DNA of 64,000 nucleotides from Vibrio japonicus (GTDB taxonomy: Bacteria > Pseudomonadota > Gammaproteobacteria > Enterobacterales > Vibrionaceae). The position numbers and the translations under genes were made by a program. The notes beneath the pieces are model-generated. The model did no database searches and had not been told where the DNA came from. It saw nothing but the letters and a program-made list of their open reading frames with translations. Location of the stretch: NCBI RefSeq assembly GCF_024582835.1, contig NZ_CP102097.1, positions 434,001 through 498,000 of the forward strand, given 5' to 3'. Below, one piece after another: positions 17,861 to 26,533 of this stretch; within the stretch, counting starts at the first letter, position 1; every line of letters begins with the position of its first letter.

Positions 17861-19309
17861 ATGAAAGGTGATATCGGTGTAATTGGCCTAGCAGTAATGG
17901 GTCAAAACCTTATCCTAAACATGAACGACCACGGCTTCAAAGTAGTCGCTCACAACCGTACGGCTGCAAAAGTTGACGAGTTCTTAGAAGGCCCAGCGAA
18001 AGGCACGAACATCGTTGGTGCTTACTCTCTAGAAGAGCTAGTAGAGAAACTAGAAGCGCCACGTAAAGTGATGCTAATGGTTCGCGCGGGTGACGTTGTA
18101 GACCAGTTCATCGACGCTCTAGTACCGCTACTAGACAAGGGCGACATCATCATCGACGGTGGTAACACAAACTACCCAGATACCAACCGCCGCGTTGCTG
18201 CACTGCGCGAAAAAGGCATCCACTTCATCGGTACTGGTGTATCTGGTGGCGAAGAAGGTGCACGTTTTGGTCCATCTATCATGCCTGGTGGCGCTCCTGA
18301 AGCTTGGGAAGCGGTTAAACCTATCTTCCAAGGCATCTCTGCAAAAACTGACGCTGGCGAGCCTTGTTGTGACTGGGTTGGTAACGACGGTGCAGGCCAC
18401 TTCGTTAAGATGGTTCACAACGGCATCGAATACGGCGACATGCAGCTGATCACTGAAGCTTACCAGTTCATGAAAGACGGCCTTGGTATGTCTGCAGACG
18501 AAATGCAAGCAGTGTTCGCTGACTGGAACAAAACTGAGCTAGACAGCTACCTAGTAGAAATCACAGCTGACATCCTTGGCTACAAAGATGAAGACGGTGA
18601 AGCACTAGTTGAAAAGATCCTAGACACTGCTGGCCAAAAAGGTACAGGTAAATGGACGGGCATCAACGCTCTAGACCTAGGTATTCCGCTAACGCTAATC
18701 TCTGAGTCTGTATTCTCTCGTTGTCTGTCTGCACTAAAAGACCAACGTGTTGAAGCTGAGAAACTGTTTGGCAAGACAATCACTCCAGTTGAAGGTGATA
18801 AGCAAGAGTGGGTTGACGCACTTCGTCAGGCACTTCTAGCGTCGAAGATCATCTCTTACGCTCAAGGCTTTATGCTAATGCGCGAAGCATCTAACGAGAA
18901 CGGTTGGGATCTAAACTACGGTAACGTAGCGCTAATGTGGCGTGGTGGTTGTATCATCCGCTCTGCATTCCTAGGCAACATCCGTGACGCGTATGAAGCA
19001 AACCCAGACATCGCATTCCTAGGTTCTGATGACTACTTCAAAGGCATCCTACTAAACAGCCTGAGTGCATGGCGCAAAGTGGCAGCGAAATCTCTAGAAG
19101 CAGGCATCCCTATGCCTTGTACTATCTCGGCACTATCATTCCTAGATGGTTACACCACAGCACGTCTGCCAGCAAACCTACTGCAAGCTCAGCGTGACTA
19201 CTTCGGTGCTCACACTTACGAGCGTATCGACCGTGAGCGTGGTGAATTCTTCCACACTAACTGGACGGGTACAGGCGGTGACACAGCGTCTACCACTTAC
19301 GACGTGTAA
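17861..19309 (+). CDS. gnd: 6-phosphogluconate dehydrogenase, decarboxylating
   Basis: This enzyme converts 6-phosphogluconate and NADP+ to ribulose-5-phosphate, CO2 and NADPH. The 482-residue product has the NADP-binding motif GLAVMGQNL (9-17), the GVSGGEEGARFGPSIMPGG signature and the catalytic lysine Lys183 in GHFVKMVHNGIEYGD. The C-terminal RDYFGAHTYERID segment is characteristic. GGAGAG precedes the ATG. Codon use is strongly biased (CTA, GGT, GTT), suggesting high expression compared with its neighbours. A strong terminator follows. Confidence 0.97.
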   Translation: MKGDIGVIGLAVMGQNLILNMNDHGFKVVAHNRTAAKVDEFLEGPAKGTNIVGAYSLEELVEKLEAPRKVMLMVRAGDVVDQFIDALVPLLDKGDIIIDGGNTNYPDTNRRVAALREKGIHFIGTGVSGGEEGARFGPSIMPGGAPEAWEAVKPIFQGISAKTDAGEPCCDWVGNDGAGHFVKMVHNGIEYGDMQLITEAYQFMKDGLGMSADEMQAVFADWNKTELDSYLVEITADILGYKDEDGEALVEKILDTAGQKGTGKWTGINALDLGIPLTLISESVFSRCLSALKDQRVEAEKLFGKTITPVEGDKQEWVDALRQALLASKIISYAQGFMLMREASNENGWDLNYGNVALMWRGGCIIRSAFLGNIRDAYEANPDIAFLGSDDYFKGILLNSLSAWRKVAAKSLEAGIPMPCTISALSFLDGYTTARLPANLLQAQRDYFGAHTYERIDRERGEFFHTNWTGTGGDTASTTYDV

Positions 19310-19330
19310 TTATCACTCGTAATTTGAATC

Positions 19331-19359
19331 AAAACGCACTGCTTCGGTAGTGCGTTTTT
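19331..19359 (+). terminator. Terminator of the zwf-pgl-gnd operon
   Basis: AAAACGCACTGC and GTAGTGCGTTTT form a long stem capped by a stable TTCG tetraloop and followed by T residues. It lies 21 bases after the gnd stop. Confidence 0.9.
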
Positions 19360-19384
19360 GTCTGGATATAGCAGGAAAAGCAAC

Positions 19385-19699
19385 ATGGTAAACTGGCCGA
19401 GTATTTTGAAATTAGATGGCGATGAAGAGCTGATTTACCTCGCTGATCAAGATGCGTTTCTCGCCGATTGCGCGGAAATGATCATGCAGCGAGAAGATCG
19501 TCTAATCGATTCTGAGGGATATACCTTCTCGATCGAAAGCAATAACAACTCTATCGTCTTGTGCCCATGCAATGCTCAACTCGATGCAAAGCAAGTATCT
19601 ACACTCATCCAAGAGCATGAGTTCGCGAATGCACAGGCATGCATAATTAAGATTCATTTCGCCAGCGTAGCTCAAGCGATTCAGGCACTAGCACACTAG
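19385..19699 (+). CDS. DUF4144 family protein
   Basis: This small cytosolic protein of 104 residues starts MVNWPSILKLDGDEELIYL, which matches the conserved beginning of the DUF4144 family seen in Vibrio and relatives. No catalytic motif or membrane segment is visible. The ATG at 19385 has AGGAAAAG upstream; a longer in-frame start at 19358 lies within the gnd terminator and is unlikely. Function unknown. It follows gnd across the terminator, so expression may come from readthrough. Confidence 0.7.
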   Translation: MVNWPSILKLDGDEELIYLADQDAFLADCAEMIMQREDRLIDSEGYTFSIESNNNSIVLCPCNAQLDAKQVSTLIQEHEFANAQACIIKIHFASVAQAIQALAH

Positions 19700-20108
19700 T
19701 TTTGTTCTTATTTTCATTAAAAGCTCGACCCTCTACTCGTCATTTACCTCTTTGAATGTATTAGAATTATTATCTTTATCAGCCTATCGCGTGCTCAAGC
19801 AATTCACTCCACGCCAACATTCAAGGCTTTTCAAACCGTTATTCGTTCGGGTAAAATCCGTGACTCCCGTCACATTAGAGTATTTGTTCAACTCAATTCA
19901 TATTGAGTTGTAATCATGGTTTTGGTGGGGAAAGAGGTGGAGAATGAGTGCTCACTTAATACTCACTGCTCCTCCTTGAATTAATTTCAAACGGAGGATG
20001 TTAGCCGATAGCATCTCCTTTAATTTGATTGTGCGGACTTAACCAGATGTTATGCGCCGCAAGAATTTAACGCTTACGAGCGGTGTATTAACTCACTGAG
20101 GTTCTACG
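19700..20108 (+). promoter_or_regulatory. Highly structured leader upstream of a 45-codon ORF
   Basis: No protein gene is seen, but five stem-loops line up on the plus strand: CAACTCAAT/ATTGAGTTG (19889-19910, perfect 9 bp, TCAT loop); GGAG-TGAGT/ACTCA-CTCC (19939-19972); GGAGGATG/CATCTCC (19993-20018); TGCGG/CCGCA (20032-20061); and CGCT-TACG-AGCG (20071-20082). ACTCACTG occurs twice, at 19961-19968 and 20091-20098. The second copy runs into the GAGG ribosome-binding site of the small ORF, so the TGAGT arm at 19945-19949 could pair with either. This looks like a cis-regulatory RNA, or a structured RNA in its own right. It matches no riboswitch class I can recall. Confidence 0.4.
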
Positions 20109-20246
20109 ATGACTATTAATAAGTACTTTGTTTTTGTTCCACAGGCACAGGAACACAAATTCGAAAAGGAAAATGAAGTGGTTTTAGAAAAGGAAGCTCA
20201 ACGTCAAGCTTTGGTCAAACAGGCTCAAAAGGATGGCGGGTTGTAA
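20109..20246 (+). CDS. Small 45-residue charged protein
   Basis: The ORF has GAGG seven bases before its ATG and a terminator 35 bases after its stop. The peptide starts MTINKYFVFVPQAQ and continues as a lysine/glutamate/glutamine-rich helix (FEKENEVVLEKEAQRQALV) with no membrane segment or cysteine. The long structured leader and private terminator argue that it belongs to a real transcript. I do not recognise the family; it could be a regulatory microprotein or a leader-type peptide. Confidence 0.5.
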   Translation: MTINKYFVFVPQAQEHKFEKENEVVLEKEAQRQALVKQAQKDGGL

Positions 20247-20280
20247 TAACAATCTTGTTCTTCCTAGCCACCGGAAACAG

Positions 20281-20310
20281 AAAAGGAGTACCAAATGTAC
20301 TCCTTTTGTT
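20281..20310 (+). terminator. Terminator after the 45-codon ORF
   Basis: AAAAGGAGTAC (20281-20291) and GTACTCCTTTT (20297-20307) form an 11-bp stem with a five-base loop and T residues on the 3' side. A-rich flanks make it usable by the convergent chemoreceptor gene too. Confidence 0.85.
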
Positions 20311-20342
20311 TCTATCTCTCAGATGTATACATGGCGTTCAGA

Positions 20343-21824
20343 TTAAGCGTATTTGCTGTGTTTCTCTATGACGACATCCGTTATCGCATTGACTACGCCC
20401 AGGCTCGCATCTTCTGCTTTTTCAACCGAGGTAAGTAGCTCACTTAGCACTTCATCATCGTTTAGCCAATCTTTCTTCACATGCTCCATCGCGGCACGAA
20501 CATTTTCATGAACCGCTGCATGGCTTGATTCCATACGTTTATAAGCACTGAGATGACGGAAAGATTCATAACCTTGGCCGTTGTAGTACCACTGACCCAA
20601 TCGACAGTTAAAGTGATCAACTTGCACCGCATCCGCTTCTGGGCCTTCGCCGTTTTTCTCTAAAGCAATGTAGCCGTTTTGCATGTAGACGACGTGATCC
20701 AATTTAACCAACGACGCGAATGACATGTCTTTGGTTGCAATAGCGAGCTGAATCGTCTCTTCAGACGCGATCGCAGCTTTATCGAAGCTATCGTGGAAGT
20801 GATCCACTTCTTTCGCAACAATGCTGGTTTGCTCTGACACTTCGCTCGTTTGAGAAACCACTTCGTCAATACGGCCCGTTAATGAGTTAATTGTCTGGCT
20901 AATGTCCTTCGTCGATTCGCGCGTTCTATCTGCAAGCAATCGCACTTCATCTGCCACGACAGCAAAACCACGCCCCACTTCACCTGCCCTCGCCGCTTCG
21001 ATTGCTGCGTTAAGTGCTAGCAAGTTGGTTTGCTCTGCAATATTGGTGATCACATCAATGGTTTCTGAAATGCGTCCACTTTCTTCACCCAAAGCTTGCG
21101 CCGTAGATTCCATGCTTTGCATGCACGACGTCATGCTCGATAAGGCAACACGGATTTTCTCTGCTAATGCGCGGCTCTCTTCAGCACCATCTCGGCTTTC
21201 TGTTGCAATCTTCAGTACATCATCCATCTTACTGGACAGATTCACCAACTCCGCCTGGTTGTTTTTCAAGTTCCCCAGCAGGTTACCGGTATTAATTCGG
21301 TGAAGTTCACTTTTCAGGCGGTTCTGTCGACCAAAAATATTAACCTGATGCATCGACTCTATCGCATCATTGATTTTGTGCATCGTATTGGCAAAATCTT
21401 TGGGCATACCTTCAGGCATAAGTTTTCGGTAGTACTTGCCTTTACTTGTCGCTTCGAAGCTATTGGCCAACTCTCTTGAGTTAGTTTCAATGATGTCCAA
21501 AAAGTCGTTTAATGCCCATGCAACAAACCCGACCTCACCCAAGCCTTTTGTTTGAGTAATTCGCGCGTGCGTATTGCCATTTTTTGCAAGCACTAACACC
21601 TTATGAATACGCTCTAATGTTTCCATTGGACGCATGCTGTCGATATAAGCGTAAATGGCAAACATCACAACAAAAACAAGGATCACCGCTTCATAAACAG
21701 AAAAACCGTGATAATAGGCATTCAACCCGTACATGATGATTGTCGTAACCACGAAAACCGTACAGATAATTAGAAACTTTTGCCGTAACAGAGGCACATT
21801 CTTACTGGCGTGTTGTTTTTCCAT
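20343..21824 (-). CDS. Methyl-accepting chemotaxis protein with C-terminal CZB zinc-binding domain
   Basis: The 493-residue receptor has two closely spaced transmembrane helices near the N terminus (about 17-60) with almost no periplasmic loop. A HAMP-like stretch and the signalling hairpin ([19 protein letters not shown]) follow. At the C terminus is a chemoreceptor zinc-binding (CZB) domain with the His/Cys pattern [26 protein letters not shown] and HAAVHENV. Lacking a periplasmic sensor, it should sense internal or membrane signals. The ATG at 21824 is preceded by AGGAGAGG. The PAS gene ends 13 bases upstream, so the pair forms a two-gene receptor like Campylobacter CetA/CetB. CZB domains bind zinc and have been linked to zinc and hypochlorite sensing. 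Confidence 0.85.
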   Translation of the reverse strand: MEKQHASKNVPLLRQKFLIICTVFVVTTIIMYGLNAYYHGFSVYEAVILVFVVMFAIYAYIDSMRPMETLERIHKVLVLAKNGNTHARITQTKGLGEVGFVAWALNDFLDIIETNSRELANSFEATSKGKYYRKLMPEGMPKDFANTMHKINDAIESMHQVNIFGRQNRLKSELHRINTGNLLGNLKNNQAELVNLSSKMDDVLKIATESRDGAEESRALAEKIRVALSSMTSCMQSMESTAQALGEESGRISETIDVITNIAEQTNLLALNAAIEAARAGEVGRGFAVVADEVRLLADRTRESTKDISQTINSLTGRIDEVVSQTSEVSEQTSIVAKEVDHFHDSFDKAAIASEETIQLAIATKDMSFASLVKLDHVVYMQNGYIALEKNGEGPEADAVQVDHFNCRLGQWYYNGQGYESFRHLSAYKRMESSHAAVHENVRAAMEHVKKDWLNDDEVLSELLTSVEKAEDASLGVVNAITDVVIEKHSKYA

Positions 21825-21837
21825 TGTGTCCTCTCCT

Positions 21838-22350
21838 TTAGCGGTGTTTATTATACAAATCGATAACAAACTCTTCGTAGCTCATGCCGTGCAGCTGTTT
21901 TACCTTATCGACCATCGCATCCCATGACGCATCCGGTGAAGAGCTTCGCTCCATCGCATTCATATCAGAGTAGATTTTTTCTATTTCTTCTCTTGCTTTG
22001 CGAGGGGCATTACGACGTACCGAAAAGTAACCCACTAGCTTTTCATCTTCATAGTCGGGCGTCACGTTGGCGAATACCCAGTAGTACCCACCGTCAGCGG
22101 TCGTGTTTTTAACAAAACCAAAAAATTCCTCACCCGACTTTAGCGTTTTCCACAAGCCATGGAACACACCTTTAGGCATGTCTGGATGACGAATAATATT
22201 GTGATGCTGCCCTAAGAGTGCGGATTCAGGATAGTTAGACACTCGCATAAATACGCGGTTCGCGTACACAATGCGCCCCTGGGTGTCGGTTTTAGACATG
22301 ATAAATTCGTCATGCCCGAAACTAACTTCTTGGTTTGATTGACTAGACAA
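21838..22350 (-). CDS. Aer-like PAS domain protein (CetB-like redox sensor)
   Basis: The 170-residue cytosolic protein is a single PAS domain with a short helical tail. It closely follows the Aer FAD-PAS pattern: [19 protein letters not shown], the signature [13 protein letters not shown], the conserved Trp in LWKTLKSGE, and [10 protein letters not shown]. Aer PAS domains bind FAD and report redox state. I chose the TTG at 22350 because AGGAA sits seven bases upstream; the longer frame to 22425 lacks a ribosome-binding site. It is followed after 13 bases by the chemoreceptor, which lacks its own PAS, so the two proteins probably form one split aerotaxis/energy-taxis receptor. Confidence 0.8.
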   Translation of the reverse strand: MSSQSNQEVSFGHDEFIMSKTDTQGRIVYANRVFMRVSNYPESALLGQHHNIIRHPDMPKGVFHGLWKTLKSGEEFFGFVKNTTADGGYYWVFANVTPDYEDEKLVGYFSVRRNAPRKAREEIEKIYSDMNAMERSSSPDASWDAMVDKVKQLHGMSYEEFVIDLYNKHR

Positions 22351-22542
22351 GGTCGTATTCCTAACGAAGAAATGAACTTTTTTATTAGATGCTAAATAGA
22401 ATAGAGACTTTATAACCTTTCGCAAGGCCCAACTTAAAATAAGGATATACTTATCAATTTTTTGCGTTCATTCCGCTTACAAAGAGCACAATAACCCTGC
22501 ATTTTCATGAATCGACATCACATCAAACGCTTGCTGAGTCTT

Positions 22543-24303
22543 CTACTTCAGCATCCCAAGCTTTTTCAACTTACGATAGATGGTATTTCTACTGACGCCC
22601 AGTATTCGTGAGACTTTACTAATATTGCCATTATGGGCGTTGTATACATCGATAAGCGTATTGTTCACTGCCGACTGCAAATCCGCTGTTTCAAGCCCAC
22701 CTTCCGTATTGTCTTTTTTATCAACCAAAAGTTTAGTTAGGTGAGTGGGGATATGTTCTAACTGAAGCTCTTCTCCATCTCCACCCATTAAGCAACTTAC
22801 CTTAAGTAAATTGTCGAGCTCTCTTAAATTGCCTGGCCAATAATAATTGGAGAGTAACGCAAGCAACGAAGAGGAAAGCTTCTTCTGCGACCCACTGTAT
22901 TTGTGGTAAATCGCATGAATGATTTCTTGTTTGTCTTGCCGAGTTCTTAACGGTGGTAAATGCACGATTAAACCATTTAACCGATAATAAAGATCCTGTC
23001 TAAAGTGTCCCTGTGACACCAATTTTTCTAAATCTTGATGAGTCGCGGCAATAATTTGGATGTCGACTTGGTGGCTTTCTGTCGAGCCGACGGGCACAAC
23101 CACTTTATCTTGGAGGACAGACAACAACCGACATTGAGCTTCTAAAGGCATTTCACCAATTTCATCAAGGAATAAAATGCCTTTATCCGCCTGTCGGATA
23201 CGCCCTAAATAGCCTTTTGCGCTCGCGCCTGTAAACGCCCCGGCTGCATGGCCAAAAAGTTCTGATTCAATCAGGTCTTTGGGCAAGGCTCCACAGTTTA
23301 CCGTGACTAACGTTTCCTTACGGCGATTACTGTTTTTATGTAGGGCTTTGACAAACTCCCCCTTACCTACCCCTGTTTCACCCAAAATAAGAAGGCTGAT
23401 GTCTTTGCCCAAAACGCGATTGGCTTGTTGCCATGCGGTTTCAATCTGGTGATCGCCAAAATGAAGATCGCTAGAAGCGCTCACCAATTTGCTTCGAGGG
23501 TTTTTGTGTTTTAAAGCTCGCTGCTCATACACAAAACTCGGGCCTTTTTTTGATTCTTCTAATAGCTCATCCACCGATGCGCCTATCAGACTGGGTGACG
23601 ACATTAATTGCGAAGCGAGTTGATTGTGCGCGACAACTTGTCCACTCTCATTGGCGATAATAATCCCCTGCCAACCCGAAGTAAGAACGGATTTGTCCAT
23701 TGCAAGGTCGATTTGAAGGACCCCTTCGGGTATCTGCGACAAAAGACGATTTTCAACTAGCTGAACCATATTCTGAACGAGCAGTTGCGCCATAACATCG
23801 TGCTCAGTCTGTTCACTGGTCACATCCAATACGCCCACCAGCTCAGCTTTGTGGTTGAATAACGGGCTCGCTGAGCAGCTAATAAAACGGTGATGTTTAA
23901 TGTAGTGTTGGTTACCGACGATAGTCACCGCGCGCTGATCGTGCAGTGCAGTACCAATCGCATTAGTGCCCTTTATGCGCTCTTGCCAGCAGGCACCTGA
24001 ACTCAGTGATATGGTCGTCAGTTTGTCGCGAAATCGCTGTTGTCCCCAACTTGCAACAACAACACCTTCGGCATCGGTCAAAATCAAACGACTATCACTA
24101 CGAGCGAAGACTTGATTGAACAAAGGCAGTGCGCACTCTTCTACCGCATTGATCACATGCTGTGCATCAAAGCGTCTTTGTTGCATCACTGCGCCAGTGA
24201 GCATGGCGTCACTCGGTTTTTTGATCTCTTTTAAACCGGCTTCTCGACTTCTGTCCCAAGATGACGCTAACCAATCACTGATATGTAGAGTCTGTAAATC
24301 CAT
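22543..24303 (-). CDS. Sigma54-dependent transcriptional activator, AcoR family
   Basis: The 586-residue product has an N-terminal GAF-type sensory region with the AcoR-family feature SLSSGACWQERIKGTNAIGTAL, then a PAS-like segment. The AAA+ domain follows, with Walker A GETGVGKGE (about 308-316), the sigma54-contacting loop GAFTGA (355-360) and Walker B GILFLDEIGEM. It ends with a Fis-type helix-turn-helix (ISKVSRILGVSRNTIYRKLK). The ATG at 24303 is preceded by AGTGGGA; the frame extends to 24348 without support. It is divergent from an aldehyde dehydrogenase gene with a -24/-12 promoter, so activating that gene in response to an alcohol or aldehyde is the likely role. Confidence 0.9.
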   Translation of the reverse strand: MDLQTLHISDWLASSWDRSREAGLKEIKKPSDAMLTGAVMQQRRFDAQHVINAVEECALPLFNQVFARSDSRLILTDAEGVVVASWGQQRFRDKLTTISLSSGACWQERIKGTNAIGTALHDQRAVTIVGNQHYIKHHRFISCSASPLFNHKAELVGVLDVTSEQTEHDVMAQLLVQNMVQLVENRLLSQIPEGVLQIDLAMDKSVLTSGWQGIIIANESGQVVAHNQLASQLMSSPSLIGASVDELLEESKKGPSFVYEQRALKHKNPRSKLVSASSDLHFGDHQIETAWQQANRVLGKDISLLILGETGVGKGEFVKALHKNSNRRKETLVTVNCGALPKDLIESELFGHAAGAFTGASAKGYLGRIRQADKGILFLDEIGEMPLEAQCRLLSVLQDKVVVPVGSTESHQVDIQIIAATHQDLEKLVSQGHFRQDLYYRLNGLIVHLPPLRTRQDKQEIIHAIYHKYSGSQKKLSSSLLALLSNYYWPGNLRELDNLLKVSCLMGGDGEELQLEHIPTHLTKLLVDKKDNTEGGLETADLQSAVNNTLIDVYNAHNGNISKVSRILGVSRNTIYRKLKKLGMLK

Positions 24304-24621
24304 AGTTGTCCCACTTATGAACAATTTCAGTGTGTCATTTTGGAACACTTGAACATCAAATTAACATTTTTCTCGCTTTCGACATTCACCAAACAACACT
24401 GTTTAAGCCTTGTTAACTCTAGCTTTTCATCAAATGTACAACAAGTTTTTAACATCTGGCCTGTGATTTGCGTTACCTAATCTGAACAAAAAAATGCACC
24501 ACGAGTGTTGATAGCGTTTTAAGTAAGTTGTTGCTCAATATATGCCCATACAAACGTGAACGAAAACTTGCTTAGAACGGTATCTAAAAAAACATGAACG
24601 AGAAACAATAAGGATATTTCT
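24304..24621. other. Divergent regulatory region between the sigma54 activator and aldehyde dehydrogenase
   Basis: No gene is present in these 318 bp. The region contains the sigma54 promoter listed next. An inverted repeat AGTGT (24329-24333) / ACACT (24345-24349), 110-130 bp upstream of the -24 element, is well placed for an activator-binding site, though the match is short. Confidence 0.5.
24457..24472 (+). promoter_or_regulatory. Sigma54 (-24/-12) promoter for the aldehyde dehydrogenase gene
   Basis: TGGCCTGTGATTTGC matches the RpoN consensus TGGCAC-N5-TTGC, with the invariant GG and GC separated by exactly ten bases. It lies about 150 bases before the aldehyde dehydrogenase ATG and directly downstream of the divergent RpoN-dependent activator gene, a typical pairing. 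Confidence 0.75.
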
Positions 24622-26140
24622 ATGATTTACGCACAACCAGGCAGCCCTGAATCTGTAGTTCAATTTAAGTCACACTATGACAACTTTATTGGCGGTGAAT
24701 GGGTTAAACCGGTAGGTGGGGAGTATTTTGATAACATTTCTCCAGTCAATGGCCAGCCTTACTGTAAAGTTGCACGATCTGGTGAGGCCGACATCGCTCT
24801 AGCATTGGATGCCGCGCACAAGGTCAAAGCGTCTTGGGCAACCACCAGCGTAACGGAACGCTCTAACATTCTGCTTAAAATCGCTGATCGTATCGAAGCT
24901 AACCTAGAAGAGCTGGCGGTTGCGGAAACGTGGGAAAATGGTAAACCAGTACGCGAAACCCTAGCAGCCGACCTTCCGTTGGTTGTTGACCACTTCCGTT
25001 ACTTTGCTGGCTGTATCCGCGCTCAAGAAGGCAGTGCCGCTGAGCTAGATGCCACGACGGCAAGTTACCATTTCCCTGAGCCGATTGGCGTTGTTGGTCA
25101 GATCATTCCATGGAACTTCCCTATGCTAATGGCAGCATGGAAACTGGCTCCTGCACTTGCAGCAGGCTGTTGTATCATCCTTAAACCAGCTGAGCAGACT
25201 CCGACGTCTATTCTTGTTCTTATGGAGAAGATCGGTGATCTACTTCCAGCAGGCGTACTTAACGTAGTTAACGGCTACGGCCGTGAAGCAGGTGAAGCGC
25301 TAGCAACCAGCAACCGTATCGCAAAATTAGCATTTACTGGCTCTACACAAGTGGGTAACCACATTCTGAAGTGTGCGGCGGATAACCTCATCCCATCCAC
25401 CGTTGAGCTTGGTGGTAAATCTCCAAACATTTACTTCTCAGATATCTTCGATCACGAAGACGAGTACCTAGATAAGTGTATCGAAGGTACGCTGCTAGGC
25501 TTCTTCAACCAAGGCGAAGTATGTACTTGTCCTTCTCGCGTGTTGGTACACGAAGCGATTTACGACAAGTTTGTGGCGAAACTGACTGAACGTGCGAAGC
25601 TAATTAAACAAGGTAACCCGCTCGATACCGATACCCAAGTCGGTGCTCAGGCTTCTCAGGAGCAGTTCGATAAGATCCTAAGCTACCTAGAAATCGGCCG
25701 CCAAAGGGGCAAGAGTGGTGTTTGGTGGCGGCGTATCTGAACAGCCTGACTCTATCAAACAAGGTTACTACATCCAGCCAACTATGTTGGAAGGCCACAA
25801 CAAGATGCGCATCTTCCAAGAAGAAATTTTTGGCCCAGTGATCGCCATCACCAAGTTCAAAGATGAAGCAGAAGCGCTGGAAATCGCGAACGACACTGAA
25901 TACGGCCTAGGTGCGGGTGTTTGGACTCGTGACGCAAACGTAGCATACCGCATGGGACGCAAGATCGAGGCAGGTCGTATCTGGATCAACTGCTACCACG
26001 CCTACCCTGCACACGCAGCATTTGGTGGCTACAAGAAATCAGGCATTGGACGCGAAACGCATAAGATGATGCTGGATCACTACCAAAATACGAAGAACTT
26101 ACTGATCAGTTACGATATAAACCCACTCGGTTTCTTCTAA
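24622..26140 (+). pseudogene. Aldehyde dehydrogenase (AldB/ExaC type) interrupted by a frameshift
   Basis: The first part (24622 to about 25704) encodes the N-terminal 360 residues of an NAD(P)-dependent aldehyde dehydrogenase: IIPWNFPML, the catalytic Glu in VELGGKSPN and catalytic Cys301 in [10 protein letters not shown]. The frame then ends at 25740. The rest of the same enzyme continues in the next frame to 26140 ([29 protein letters not shown]), ending normally with PLGFF. The break lies around 25702-25714, where CAAAGGGGC probably stands for CAAGAAGGGGC with two bases lost; restoring them gives the family sequence GRQEGA-VVFGG. AAGGA precedes the ATG. It is a recent inactivation or a sequencing error. 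Without the break it would be a roughly 506-residue AldB-like enzyme controlled by sigma54. Confidence 0.85.
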
Positions 26141-26171
26141 CGACTGATTTCTTCTAAATAGTTGAACGGTA

Positions 26172-26203
26172 ACGGGTGTCTTTAAGACGCCCGTTTTTCT
26201 TTT
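26172..26203 (+). terminator. Terminator after the aldehyde dehydrogenase gene
   Basis: ACGGGTGTC (26172-26180) and GACGCCCGT (26186-26194) form a nine-bp stem with a TTTAA loop, followed by TTTTTCTTTT. It overlaps the stop codon of the convergent small membrane-protein gene. Confidence 0.85.
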
Positions 26204-26373
26204 GACTCTTTGTACTTATCAAATAAATACAGAGCCACACTGATGACTAATGCGAGTACTGAAACAGTAAACAAAATGGGCATCTTTAATATCCACGCCA
26301 GTGTCGCCGTCAAAAACGCAATAAACAATATCATGCGGCTGTTAGACATAATTCGGCCTAATTTTCTGCTCAT
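26182..26373 (-). CDS. Small inner-membrane protein with two predicted helices
   Basis: The 63-residue product starts MSRKLGRIMSNSR and has two hydrophobic stretches (MILFIAFLTATLAWIL and ILFTVSVLALVISVALYLF) separated by a short turn. A basic/acidic tail follows (DKYKESKEKRAS). AGGAGG lies six bases before the ATG at 26373, a strong ribosome-binding site that decides the start. I do not recognise a family. Its 3' end overlaps the terminator of the convergent aldehyde dehydrogenase gene. Confidence 0.6.
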   Translation of the reverse strand: MSRKLGRIMSNSRMILFIAFLTATLAWILKMPILFTVSVLALVISVALYLFDKYKESKEKRAS

Positions 26374-26533
26374 AACGCCTCCTATTTTTAAGGAATCAAA
26401 AATTAAACTTAGCAATGCACTGCTTCATTGCATACCTTAATTTTCGCACCGATAGACGAAATAACGACCTAAATTATTATCAAATGTTATCACTGTGTGA
26501 TTTAGCCCGTACCTTTGACATGGGCAACGGCAA

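Noticed and set aside
18131-18508. Long antisense frame within gnd
   Set aside because: It is a by-product of strongly biased codon use in gnd and has no protein-like features.
20032-20070. attC-like core GTTATGC followed by a short ORF, reminiscent of an integron cassette
   Set aside because: Only a seven-base core-like match is present. I find no matching 5' core (GCATAAC or similar), no second site and no integrase, so an integron site is not supported.
25702-25710. Programmed frameshift in the aldehyde dehydrogenase gene
   Set aside because: The needed shift is +1 and CAA-AGG-GGC is not a known efficient +1 site; aldehyde dehydrogenases have no history of programmed shifting. A two-base loss explains the sequence better.
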